From Bacteroidota bacterium (lineage in GTDB: Bacteria; Bacteroidota; Bacteroidia; Chitinophagales; Chitinophagaceae): DNA of 64,000 nt. The notes below the pieces were generated by a model. That model did not search any database. It saw nothing but the letters and a program-made list of their open reading frames with translations, and was not told where the DNA came from. The position numbers and the translations under genes were made by a program. Below, piece by piece: positions 25,133 through 33,518 of this stretch. Where the stretch lies: positions 1 to 64,000 of the forward strand of contig CANGFA010000010.1 of the NCBI GenBank assembly GCA_947453145.1, given 5' to 3'. Each line of letters begins with the position of its first letter. Position 1 is the stretch's first letter.

Positions 25133-27730
25133 ATGAAATATATATACATACTCGTTTTCGCTATTTTAACTCAGTTAAATAGCTATGCCCAATACCCCGG
25201 GGCTGCTGGTGCAAGAGGCGCTGGTGCAGGTACTAATATGGGTCGTTTTTACGGCAAAGTTGTTGACGCCAATAAAAAAGGACTAGAGGGCGTAACCATA
25301 CAGTTAAAAGGTAACAAATTTGACGTGGCTACTAAAAAAAGTACCGAAGTAATTTTGGGTACCATGTTAACTGCATCTAATGGTGATTTTAGTTTTGAGA
25401 ACTTATCTGTGATTGGCAATTTTAAATTAATTGTAACAGGTGTGGGTATTAAAAGATTAGAAAAGCAAATTGGATTTAATATCAAAATGGGAGCAGGTCA
25501 AAACATGCAGGATATGATGGCCATGGTGGATAAGGATTTAGGGAATATAAAAGTTGAAGAAGATGTAAATGAACTTAAATCAGTTACAGTAAGCAGTACA
25601 GCTAAGCCGCAATTTGAAATGGGCATTGATCGTAAAATTTTTAATGTAGAAAAAAACTTAACTAGCCAAGGTCAAACAGCGGTAGAGGTGATGAAAAGTA
25701 TCCCCAACTTAAATGTGGATATTGACGGAAATGTAACCTTAAGAAATGCAACACCTACTTTGTTAATTGACAACCGTCCTACTACTTTAACCATGGATCA
25801 AATTCCAGCAGACATTATTGAAAGAGTAGAAATTATTACCAACCCATCTGCAAAATATGATGCAACAGGCGGTAATGCAGGTATATTAAACATTGTATTA
25901 AAAAAGAACAAGAAAAATGGATACAATGGTGGAATACGTGCTGGTGTTGATATGCGGGGCAAATTTAATGGCGGTGGCGATATGAATGTAAGAGACAATA
26001 AATTCAACTTCTCTTTAAATGCCAATGTGAATGGACGTAAATCTATTAGTTCCTCTACAAATGATCGTCAAATTTTAGGAGCTAAATTACCAACCACTAT
26101 TGGAACTTTAAATAATAGCACGAGTAATGGGTCCTTTGATTTTTATAGAGCGGGTGTTGACTATATTGCGGACAACAGAAATACTTTTTCATTGTATGGA
26201 AATATAATGCAGGGGGGCATGGAATCTGCAGGAACGCAAGTAATAGATTCTATCATAAATAGTAATTCTAAAAGCTATAGTTTAACCAATAGTTCTAAAT
26301 TTAATTTCTTAAATAAAGGAGCTCAATTAAGTTATAAGCATTTGTTCGAAGAAAAAGGACATGATTTGTCGGCCGATTTTAATTATAACCAAGCCGATAA
26401 TGACAACTGGTCATTAGTTAGCTCATCTATTTTAAACCAAAGAAGCGCGGGCAAGGGAAATAATAAAAACTACTCTTTAAATGTAGATTATGCGCGTGAA
26501 TTTAAAAACGAAGCAAAATTTGAAGCAGGTTTAAAATACAATGATCGCTCTGAATATAATAAGAGAGATCAATACAGAAATGACATTTTAATTGACGCTA
26601 TTAGTAGTCAATACCAATATGGTGAAAAAGTGTTCGCAGCTTATTCTAATGTAAATATGAAAAAGGATAAATGGAGTTTTCAATTGGGCTTGAGAGCAGA
26701 AAGCCGATCCTATGCTGGAAATATTTTAAATAAACGTGGATTAGATTCACTTCCTTTTAGCACTAGCTACCCTATTTCCTTATTCCCAAGTGCATTTATT
26801 AACTACAAAGTGGACGATAAGCAGGACTTCCAGATCAACTATTCAAAACGTATTAGTCCTCCTAACTTCTTCCAATTATTGCCTTTCCCTGACTATAGCG
26901 ATCCTCAAAATATTTCGGTGGGTAACCCAGGCTTAAAACCTCAGTTCACGCATTCATTTGAAGTTGCCTACAATAACGCGTATTCTAAAGGATCCAACTT
27001 TTTGGCTACTGCCTATTATAAATACAATACCGACTTAATTACGAGTTATGTTTATCGTGATATTAATAGAGCAAGTACCAATTTAGACAGCGCTTACTTT
27101 ACTTCTTCTATCAATGCGAATACCGCAACGGTATACGGATTAGAATTGAGTAATAAAACTGCCTTAACTAAGTGGTGGGATTTAAACTTGAGCTTTAACT
27201 TGTTTAAATCTGCTATCAATGCAACTATCCCTGGTCAAAACGTAAATAATGATTTAACCAGTTGGTTTAGTAAAATGAACAACACCTTTAAATTACCAAA
27301 TGGATTCTCCTATCAATTTAGTGGTCAATACCAAGCTAAAACAATTTTGCCTCCTGGAGGAAATAGTGCTGGCGGCGGCGGTAGAGGAATGGGTGGTGGA
27401 CCAGGCGGCTGGGGCGGACCTCAGTCCACTGCGCAGGGATATAACTTCCCTAGTTATGACTTTGATATGGCCATTAAAAAAGACTGGAGCTTGAGTGGTG
27501 GAAGAACCGCTAGTTTATCTTTTAGTGTTAGTGACGTTTTCAAAACTAGAGTGAATAAGACTTATTCTGAAAGCGCCTATTTTACACAAACAGTAAGTCG
27601 TGTAAGAGATCAGCAAATGTATAGAATTAACTTCTCTTACCGATTCGGAAAATTTGATGTAAACTTATTAAGAAGAAAAAGTAACAAAGGAGACGAAGGT
27701 GGTGGTGGAATGGATCAAATGCCTCAATAA
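25133..27730 (+). CDS. outer-membrane beta-barrel (TonB-receptor-like) protein, 865 aa
   Basis: A signal peptide (residues 1-19, ...N-S-Y-A-Q) is followed by a glycine/alanine-rich spacer and a carboxypeptidase-regulatory-like domain (about 33-135: G-K-V-V-D-A-N-K-K-G-L-E-G-V-T-I-Q-L). Then come a plug-like domain (about 150-265, V-E-V-M-K-S-I-P-N-L-N-V-D-I-D-G-N-V, and I-E-R-V-E-I-I-T-N-P-S-A-K-Y-D-A) and a long beta-barrel rich in alternating aromatic strands. A glycine-rich insert (about 745-765) lies near the C-terminus. This matches the OMP_b-brl_3 family of Bacteroidota. The ligand is unknown; no SusD-like partner or regulator is adjacent. Confidence 0.85.
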   Translation: MKYIYILVFAILTQLNSYAQYPGAAGARGAGAGTNMGRFYGKVVDANKKGLEGVTIQLKGNKFDVATKKSTEVILGTMLTASNGDFSFENLSVIGNFKLIVTGVGIKRLEKQIGFNIKMGAGQNMQDMMAMVDKDLGNIKVEEDVNELKSVTVSSTAKPQFEMGIDRKIFNVEKNLTSQGQTAVEVMKSIPNLNVDIDGNVTLRNATPTLLIDNRPTTLTMDQIPADIIERVEIITNPSAKYDATGGNAGILNIVLKKNKKNGYNGGIRAGVDMRGKFNGGGDMNVRDNKFNFSLNANVNGRKSISSSTNDRQILGAKLPTTIGTLNNSTSNGSFDFYRAGVDYIADNRNTFSLYGNIMQGGMESAGTQVIDSIINSNSKSYSLTNSSKFNFLNKGAQLSYKHLFEEKGHDLSADFNYNQADNDNWSLVSSSILNQRSAGKGNNKNYSLNVDYAREFKNEAKFEAGLKYNDRSEYNKRDQYRNDILIDAISSQYQYGEKVFAAYSNVNMKKDKWSFQLGLRAESRSYAGNILNKRGLDSLPFSTSYPISLFPSAFINYKVDDKQDFQINYSKRISPPNFFQLLPFPDYSDPQNISVGNPGLKPQFTHSFEVAYNNAYSKGSNFLATAYYKYNTDLITSYVYRDINRASTNLDSAYFTSSINANTATVYGLELSNKTALTKWWDLNLSFNLFKSAINATIPGQNVNNDLTSWFSKMNNTFKLPNGFSYQFSGQYQAKTILPPGGNSAGGGGRGMGGGPGGWGGPQSTAQGYNFPSYDFDMAIKKDWSLSGGRTASLSFSVSDVFKTRVNKTYSESAYFTQTVSRVRDQQMYRINFSYRFGKFDVNLLRRKSNKGDEGGGGMDQMPQ

Positions 27731-27751
27731 GCTAATTGAATAAAATAAATT

Positions 27752-27790
27752 AAAAAAGCCAAAGCTGTTAATTACGTCTTTGGCTTTTTT
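27752..27790. terminator. terminator between convergent genes
   Basis: Arms AAAAAAGCCAAAG (27752-27764) and CTTTGGCTTTTTT (27778-27790) are perfectly complementary over 13 bp. T-runs on both strands suit the outer-membrane gene and pcm. Confidence 0.85.
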
Positions 27791-27819
27791 GTACTTTCTA
27801 CTTTTAGGAAACTAATTTG

Positions 27820-28488
27820 CTAATTTTGACTTTTCCCTTGCAACATGGGTACAAAAGAAAACTCCTCAAAGGATTCTTTTTTTGCTAAGCCATCTTTTTT
27901 CTTGGTGAGTCTCAGCATTCTCTGAACCGACTCGCTTTCATCTAAAGGTATTACCATCATTCCTCTTACTTTTAGTTGCTCCCAAAGTTTTTCTGGTACT
28001 TTAGGCGCAGCCGCAGTAATAATGATTTTATCAAAGGGTCCAAATTCCGGTAATCCTTCAAAGCCATCCCCATAATAAAAAAATACATCTGGAAATTGAT
28101 CTCCAAAAACTTTATTAAATTCTTTAGTCTTATCAAAAAGTGCTTTCTGTCTTTCAATCGTATATACTTTTGCGCCCAATGCAGCTAAAATAGCGGTTTG
28201 ATACATACTCCCTGTGCCAATCTCCAATACCCTATCCCCTTTTTTGATTTTCAATAATTGAGATTGAAATGCAACCGTATAAGGCTGCGAAATGGTTTGT
28301 TCCGCATCTATGGGGAAAGCGCGATCCTCATAGGCAATTTTTGCAAAAGCATTGTCTAAAAAATAATGCCTTGGGATTTGATTAATCGCATTTAAAACGC
28401 TTTCGTCTGTAATTCCCTTTTCCTTTAGTTGAGCAACCAATTGCTTTCTTAATCCTTTATGTAAATACCCATCCTCTGTTTTGCGCAT
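27820..28488 (-). CDS. pcm: protein-L-isoaspartate O-methyltransferase
   Basis: The family layout is clear: I-P-R-H-Y-F-L-D near residue 40, Y-E-D-R-A-F-P-I and the T-I-S-Q-P-Y-T-V substrate motif. The SAM-binding V-L-E-I-G-T-G-S-M-Y-Q-T-A has Met where G-T-G-S-G-Y-Q-T is usual; the neighbouring residues are intact. The enzyme methylates isoaspartyl residues to start their repair, in the cytoplasm. Length (222 aa) is normal. The start lies 8 bases after the phosphosugar mutase stop, so the two are cotranscribed. Confidence 0.9.
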   Translation of the reverse strand: MRKTEDGYLHKGLRKQLVAQLKEKGITDESVLNAINQIPRHYFLDNAFAKIAYEDRAFPIDAEQTISQPYTVAFQSQLLKIKKGDRVLEIGTGSMYQTAILAALGAKVYTIERQKALFDKTKEFNKVFGDQFPDVFFYYGDGFEGLPEFGPFDKIIITAAAPKVPEKLWEQLKVRGMMVIPLDESESVQRMLRLTKKKDGLAKKESFEEFSFVPMLQGKSQN

Positions 28489-28496
28489 CTATTTAA

Positions 28497-30224
28497 TTAG
28501 TTTAATTGCATATCAGAGATAATGCCATTTATTTTATTTTGTAATGCTGCGTACTTTTCGTCAAACTCATCAGCATGATTCAATTTTGTATTCACGCTAA
28601 AATAAAATTTAATTTTAGGTTCAGTTCCACTTGGTCTAGCAGAAATTTTACTGCCATCCTCAGTTACAAATTGCAACACATTACTTTTTGGTAAATTTAT
28701 TTTCCAGGTTTCTCCATTTATTAAATTGGTTCCTTTTTGTAATTCATAATCCAATAGGGTCGCTACTTTAACACCATTAATCATGGACGGAGGTGCTTGT
28801 CTATACCCTTCCATCATAGCTGCAATTTCTTGTTGCCCATTCATTCCTTTTTTGGTGATGCTTATTAAGGTTTCATAGTAAAAGCCATATTGCACATACA
28901 ACTCAATCATTTTGTCAAATAAACTTTTGCCCTTGCTTTTCTCATAAGCTGCCATTTCACACAATAAGGCAACGGCACTAACTGCATCCTTATCCCTAAT
29001 TTGATCGCCAATCATTAATCCAAAACTTTCCTCGCCGCCTATTACATAATTTTCCTGACCTTCTTTTTCTTTAATCAACTCCGCGATCCATTTAAATCCA
29101 GTTAATACATTATAACAAGCAACTTTATTTTGTTTTGCTACTTCGTTAATCATTTCGGTAGTCACAATGGTGGTTATAACCATATCATTTGCATTAGCAA
29201 CTCCTTTAGCACGGCGGGCTTCCATCATATAAGCAAAAGCCAATACTGCTGTTTGATTGCCATTCATTAAAACCCACTCTCCTTTATGATTTTTCACACC
29301 TACCCCTACTCTGTCGGCGTCCGGATCGGTTCCCAATAAAATATCTGCATCCAATACTTTTGCTTTGGCTAGTCCAATACTCATAGTTTCACTTTCTTCC
29401 GGATTTGGATACGCTACTGTAGGGAAATTGCCATCGGGTATTGATTGTTCTTCCACCACATGTACATTGTTGAAACCAAATGCTGCTAATACTTTTGGGA
29501 CCATCGTAATTCCGGTACCATGTATTGGGGTATAAACAATTTTTAAATCTTTTTGGGCTTCGATGATTTCTGGATAGACACTTAAAGACTTCACCATTTT
29601 AATATAGGCCTCATCCATTTCATTACCCAATAACTCAATATTGTTTTCACCACCCGTCCATTTAACTTCATCTACAGATTGAATCGCTTCTACTTCGGTG
29701 ATCACATTTTTATCATGTGGCGGAACCAACTGCCCTCCGTCATTCCAATAGGCTTTATATCCATTATACTCTTTAGGATTGTGAGAAGCAGTACAAACCA
29801 CACCCGCTTTGCAACCTAAATACCTAATGGCAAAACTCAATTCCGGTGTGGGTCTTAAGGTTTCAAATAAATATACTTTAAAGCCATTGGCTGCAAAAAC
29901 GGCGGCCGTGGTTTCGGCAAAAAATCTGGAATTATTTCTGCTATCATGTGCAATAGCAACATGTACTTTTTCTCCAGGATAGGTTTTAGTTAAGTAGTTA
30001 GCAAATCCTTGGGTTGCCATGCCAATGGTATATTTATTAATTCGGTTGGTTCCAACACCCATAATTCCCCTTAAGCCACCGGTACCAAATTCTAAATTTT
30101 TATAAAAAGACTCTTCTAATTCTGATACATTGTTGATTTGTAAATCCTGGATTGCTTTTTTGGTTGCCTCATCATAATTTCCTGCTAACCAAGTAGCTAC
30201 TTTTTGTTCAAAATTTGTACTCAT
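28497..30224 (-). CDS. phospho-sugar mutase (phosphoglucomutase/phosphomannomutase type), 575 aa
   Basis: An alpha-D-phosphohexomutase of the long PgcA/YhxB-like class. It shows G-T-G-G-L-R-G-I-M-G at the N-terminus, the phosphoserine loop C-T-A-S-H-N-P-K-E-Y-N-G-Y-K, the Mg loop G-T-D-P-D-A-D-R-V-G, G-G-E-E-S-F-G-L and the C-terminal R-P-S-G-T-E-P-K-I-K-F. The E-E-S-F-G loop and length favour interconversion of glucose-1-P and glucose-6-P. ATG 30224 is preferred to the TTG two codons upstream. First gene of a two-gene unit with pcm; a metabolic connection between them is not obvious. Confidence 0.9.
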   Translation of the reverse strand: MSTNFEQKVATWLAGNYDEATKKAIQDLQINNVSELEESFYKNLEFGTGGLRGIMGVGTNRINKYTIGMATQGFANYLTKTYPGEKVHVAIAHDSRNNSRFFAETTAAVFAANGFKVYLFETLRPTPELSFAIRYLGCKAGVVCTASHNPKEYNGYKAYWNDGGQLVPPHDKNVITEVEAIQSVDEVKWTGGENNIELLGNEMDEAYIKMVKSLSVYPEIIEAQKDLKIVYTPIHGTGITMVPKVLAAFGFNNVHVVEEQSIPDGNFPTVAYPNPEESETMSIGLAKAKVLDADILLGTDPDADRVGVGVKNHKGEWVLMNGNQTAVLAFAYMMEARRAKGVANANDMVITTIVTTEMINEVAKQNKVACYNVLTGFKWIAELIKEKEGQENYVIGGEESFGLMIGDQIRDKDAVSAVALLCEMAAYEKSKGKSLFDKMIELYVQYGFYYETLISITKKGMNGQQEIAAMMEGYRQAPPSMINGVKVATLLDYELQKGTNLINGETWKINLPKSNVLQFVTEDGSKISARPSGTEPKIKFYFSVNTKLNHADEFDEKYAALQNKINGIISDMQLN

Positions 30225-30345
30225 AATCAATCAATTTTGGAATTCAATTTAGCTTTGTTTTCAAGCAAAAAGGGGCTTTTTTATTAAATACCATCCCTAG
30301 GCAGCAAATTAAATAATTCCAAGTAAAAAAGAGCCGAAAACAAGC

Positions 30346-30353
30346 TAAATTTG
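30346..30353 (+). promoter_or_regulatory. -7 promoter box of the Fe-S protein operon
   Basis: TAAATTTG, an exact TAnnTTTG match, 32 bases before the ATG at 30386; the same spacing as at glmM. No clear -33 element. Confidence 0.45.
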
Positions 30354-30385
30354 TGGGTAACCTACAAATACTTTAAAACATTGAT

Positions 30386-31660
30386 ATGCCAACTGTAGCA
30401 GGAATATGCTTTACCCTATTAACGATCATTTCCTTTGTTCTTTTTTTTAAAAAGTTAGGCAAGATTGCAAGAAATATTCATTTAGGCAAAGCATTCCAAA
30501 TAAATGATCAAAAAACGAAGCGCATACAAAATGTATTCTTATTGGCTTTTGGTCAAAAGAAAATGTTTCGCAATCCATTGGTTGCCATTTTGCATTTGTT
30601 TGTTTATGTAGGATTTGTGATTATTAATATTGAATTATTAGAAATTATAGTAGATGGTATTGCAGGTACCCATCGCATATTTAAACCTTATTTGAGCGAA
30701 GGCTACGATTTTTTAATTAACAGCTTTGAAATTTTAGCTTTGTTGGTTTTGATTGCTTGTGTTGTTTTTTTTATAAGAAGAAATCTTGTAAACATACAAC
30801 GTTTAAGAAGCAAGGATTTAGATGGCTGGCCAAAATCGGATGCAAATGCTATTTTAATAATCGAAGTTGTTTTAATGGGTTTGTTTTTAACAATGAATGC
30901 AACCGATGAAGAAGCAAACTATTTAATTTCAAATTTGCTGAAACCATTTTTTAGTGGCTTTGATGCAAGCACCCTTTCGGCGATAGAGCATACCGCATGG
31001 TGGTTGCATATTTTAGGAATTTATGCCTTTATGAACTACCTGCCTTATTCAAAACATTTACATATTATATTGGCCTTCCCGAATGCGTATTATGCACCAT
31101 TAACCCCTAAAGGAAAAATGCACAATATGCCTTCAGTACAAAACGAGGTATTATATGCAATGCAACCAGAATTGGCTCCAACAGATGCAGCAGCTCCCGA
31201 GAAATTTGGTGCTAAGGATGTGATGGATTTAAGTTGGAAAAATTTAATGGATGCATATAGCTGCACCGAATGTGGAAGATGTAGTGCGGCATGTCCTGCT
31301 AATACAACAGGTAAATTATTAAGCCCCCGCAAAATAATGATGGCGACAAGAGACAGATTAGAGGAAGTTGGCAAAAATATAGATGCCAATAAGCAATTTG
31401 TGGAGGATGGAAAATCCTTACTACATAATTACATTAGTATAGAAGAACTAAGAGCTTGTACCACTTGTAATGCATGTGTGGAAGAATGCCCAGTGAGTAT
31501 TTCTCCTTTAGATATTATTGTTGAATTGAGGAGGTCTTTGGTAATGGAAGAAAGCAATGCACCGGCTGAATGGAATGGAATGTTTAGTAATATTGAAAAC
31601 AATTTTGCCCCTTGGAAATTTGCTCCAGACGACAGAGACGCATGGACTAAACAAGATTAA
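30386..31660 (+). CDS. membrane-bound HdrC/DsrM-like 4Fe-4S protein, 424 aa
   Basis: About five membrane helices in the first 230 residues form a NarI/DsrM-like membrane domain with histidines such as L-H-L-F-V-Y-V-G, A-W-W-L-H-I-L and K-H-L-H-I that could bind haem b. The C-terminal cytoplasmic part has two 4Fe-4S motifs, C-T-E-C-G-R-C-S-A-A-C-P and C-T-T-C-N-A-C-V-E-E-C-P, as in HdrC. With the HdrB-like gene 38 bases downstream it makes a two-subunit electron-transfer unit that probably exchanges electrons between a cytoplasmic donor and menaquinone. The donor (for example an electron-transfer flavoprotein) is not in this window, so that part is inference. Confidence 0.82.
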   Translation: MPTVAGICFTLLTIISFVLFFKKLGKIARNIHLGKAFQINDQKTKRIQNVFLLAFGQKKMFRNPLVAILHLFVYVGFVIINIELLEIIVDGIAGTHRIFKPYLSEGYDFLINSFEILALLVLIACVVFFIRRNLVNIQRLRSKDLDGWPKSDANAILIIEVVLMGLFLTMNATDEEANYLISNLLKPFFSGFDASTLSAIEHTAWWLHILGIYAFMNYLPYSKHLHIILAFPNAYYAPLTPKGKMHNMPSVQNEVLYAMQPELAPTDAAAPEKFGAKDVMDLSWKNLMDAYSCTECGRCSAACPANTTGKLLSPRKIMMATRDRLEEVGKNIDANKQFVEDGKSLLHNYISIEELRACTTCNACVEECPVSISPLDIIVELRRSLVMEESNAPAEWNGMFSNIENNFAPWKFAPDDRDAWTKQD

Positions 31661-31698
31661 TTAACAAATAACAGCAGGGAGAAATAAAATACAATGGT

Positions 31699-32478
31699 AT
31701 GAAAGTAAACACGATGGCCGAATTTATGGCAAAAGGCGAAAAACCAGAAGTTTTGTTTTGGGTGGGTTGTGCAGGTAGTTTTGATCAAAGAGCTCAAAAG
31801 ATAACGAAAGCATTTGCGACCATTTTAGACAAAGCAGGTGTAAATTATGCCATCCTAGGAAAGGAAGAAGCTTGTACTGGCGATCCTGCTCGAAGAGCCG
31901 GGAATGAATTTATGTTTCAAATGATGGCTTATCAAAATATTCAAATCCTTAATGGATATGAAATAAAGAAAATTGTTACCACCTGCCCCCATTGTTTTAA
32001 TACCTTAAAAAATGAATACCCAGTTTTAGGAGGTGTTTATGATGTGATTCACCACACTACATTTTTGCAAGAATTAATTGAGCAAGGTAAAATAAAATTC
32101 ACAGACAGCAATGAGTGGAAAGGTAAATCCATTACGTATCATGATAGCTGTTATTTAGGAAGAGCAAACGAAATATATGAAGCGCCAAGAAAAGTTTTAG
32201 AAAGCTTGGATATGGAATTGCGTGAAATGAAGCGTTGCAAATCTAAGGGCTTATGTTGTGGTGCTGGTGGTGCTCAAATGTTTAAAGAAGAAGAAAAAGG
32301 CGACAAGCGTATTAATATGGAACGCGCCGATGAAGCCATTGAAACCAAATCTGATTTTGTAGCAAGTGCTTGTCCATTTTGCAACACTATGATGACAGAT
32401 GGAATTAAAAATAGAGCCGAAGAAGTGAAAACTGAAGTTTTAGATATTGCCGAAATTATTGCGCAGGCAATACAATAG
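31699..32478 (+). CDS. HdrB-like Fe-S oxidoreductase with two CCG domains, 259 aa
   Basis: Two cysteine-rich CCG domains are visible. The first has F-W-V-G-C-A-G-S-F, A-C-T-G-D-P-A-R-R and T-C-P-H-C-F-N-T. The second has D-S-C-Y-L-G-R-A-N, C-K-S-K-G-L-C-C-G-A-G-G-A and S-A-C-P-F-C-N-T-M-M. Such domains bind non-cubane 4Fe-4S clusters in HdrB, GlpC and LutA-type enzymes. The G-L-C-C-G-A-G-G-A-Q-M-F sequence is typical of the Bacteroidota subgroup paired with a membrane HdrC-like protein, here the preceding gene. It acts as the soluble or peripheral redox subunit. Substrate unknown. Confidence 0.82.
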   Translation: MKVNTMAEFMAKGEKPEVLFWVGCAGSFDQRAQKITKAFATILDKAGVNYAILGKEEACTGDPARRAGNEFMFQMMAYQNIQILNGYEIKKIVTTCPHCFNTLKNEYPVLGGVYDVIHHTTFLQELIEQGKIKFTDSNEWKGKSITYHDSCYLGRANEIYEAPRKVLESLDMELREMKRCKSKGLCCGAGGAQMFKEEEKGDKRINMERADEAIETKSDFVASACPFCNTMMTDGIKNRAEEVKTEVLDIAEIIAQAIQ

Positions 32479-32557
32479 ACATCTACTTTTGATAATGGGC
32501 TTTTGGATATTTATTATCATAATAATTATGAATTGAATCATAAAAAAAATTAACAAA

Positions 32558-33061
32558 ATGACAGTAGCATTAGAAAACATATTGCCTTCTAATTTTCATC
32601 CTCAATCTAAATTGTGGATTTATCAAGCAAACCGAACCTTCACGATGGGTGAAATTTTTCAAATTGAAGAATTGCTTGAAAATTTTACTGCTATTTGGAA
32701 AAGCCATGGTGAGCCCGTTAAAGGTTTTGGAACTGCTTTATATGGCCAGTTTATCATTTTAATGGCAGACGAATCCTATACTACGGTAGGCGGATGTAGC
32801 ACTGATAGTTCGGTGCATGTGATTAAAGAAATTGAGAAAATAACGGGCGTCCAAATGTTTAATAGAGAACTTTTGGCTTTCTGGGTAAAGGACAAAGTGC
32901 AAACTATCCCAATGGCGCAGGTAGCATATGCTTTAGAAAACGGCATATTGCAAAAAGATACCCTGTATTTCAACAACTTGGTTGCAAATAAAGCAGAGAT
33001 GTTATCAAAATGGATGCAACCTATTGAAGAAAGTTGGTTAGGTAAGAAATATTTGAAATAA
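32558..33061 (+). CDS. conserved protein of unknown function, 167 aa
   Basis: A soluble protein without signal or membrane segment. Recognisable conserved stretches are L-W-I-Y-Q-A-N-R-T-F-T near residue 20, then Y-G-Q-F-I-I-L-M-A-D-E-S-Y and G-G-C-S-T-D-S-S-V-H-V-I. I recognise this as a family kept in Bacteroidota and often labelled ABC transporter ATPase in databases. No Walker A, signature or Walker B motif is present, so that label is unsupported. The invariant-looking G-C-S-x-D-S-S-V-H could be an active or binding site. It follows the HdrC/HdrB-like pair with an 80-base gap on the same strand. Confidence 0.7.
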   Translation: MTVALENILPSNFHPQSKLWIYQANRTFTMGEIFQIEELLENFTAIWKSHGEPVKGFGTALYGQFIILMADESYTTVGGCSTDSSVHVIKEIEKITGVQMFNRELLAFWVKDKVQTIPMAQVAYALENGILQKDTLYFNNLVANKAEMLSKWMQPIEESWLGKKYLK

Positions 33062-33111
33062 CAAAAAGGATTCATTTTAAACTTCCTAAATCATTCAAAA
33101 AAAATCTGCAA

Positions 33112-33462
33112 ATGAAAACAGTTTATGCAATTCCCAATTGCAACACCGTAAAAAAGGCACTAGACTGGTTAAAAGCCAATAAGGTTGCTTATGAATTTCA
33201 TGATTATAAAAAATTAGGTATTAGCAACGCACAATTAACTATTTGGAGTAAGCAAATGGGTTGGGAAGCTTTAATAAACAAGAAAGGAGCCACATGGAGA
33301 CAATTACCCAAGGAAACACAGGAATCAATAACCACTCAAAAAGCAGCAATTGCTTTAATGATAGAAAAAACTTCAATCATACGTCGTCCATTAATTGAAG
33401 AAAATGGGAAAATACTAGTCCTTGGATTTGACGAGACTGAATATAAAAAAGCCCTAAAATAA
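33112..33462 (+). CDS. ArsC/Spx/YffB-family thioredoxin-fold protein, 116 aa
   Basis: The N-terminus Y-A-I-P-N-C-N-T-V-K-K-A-L-D-W-L has a single cysteine in the place of the ArsC catalytic Cys. D-Y-K-K-L-G-I, W-R-Q-L-P-K and R-R-P-L-I-E-E-N-G-K-I-L-V-L-G-F complete the fold. The P-N-C-N-T-V-K-K form is closer to YffB and Spx relatives than to arsenate reductase, so an arsenate role should not be assumed. Likely a thiol-dependent reductase or regulator. It is the last gene before a terminator and may belong to the Fe-S operon. Confidence 0.8.
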   Translation: MKTVYAIPNCNTVKKALDWLKANKVAYEFHDYKKLGISNAQLTIWSKQMGWEALINKKGATWRQLPKETQESITTQKAAIALMIEKTSIIRRPLIEENGKILVLGFDETEYKKALK

Positions 33463-33476
33463 TTTAGGGCTTTTTT
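33445..33476. terminator. terminator overlapping the end of the ArsC-like gene
   Basis: Arms AAAAAAGCCCTAAA (33445-33458) and TTTAGGGCTTTTTT (33463-33476), 14 bp perfect. The upstream arm lies inside the last codons and the stop codon TAA is in the loop. Confidence 0.85.
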
Positions 33477-33518
33477 AATGAAAACTTATTTTGAATTAAT
33501 CAAGTCTGTTTTATTTTC

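Noticed and set aside
32558-33061. ABC transporter ATPase label for the 167-aa protein
   Set aside because: No Walker A, Q-loop, signature or Walker B motif is present and the protein is too short.
33112-33462. Arsenate resistance gene arsC
   Set aside because: The P-N-C-N-T-V-K-K active-site region fits YffB/Spx relatives and there are no ars neighbours.
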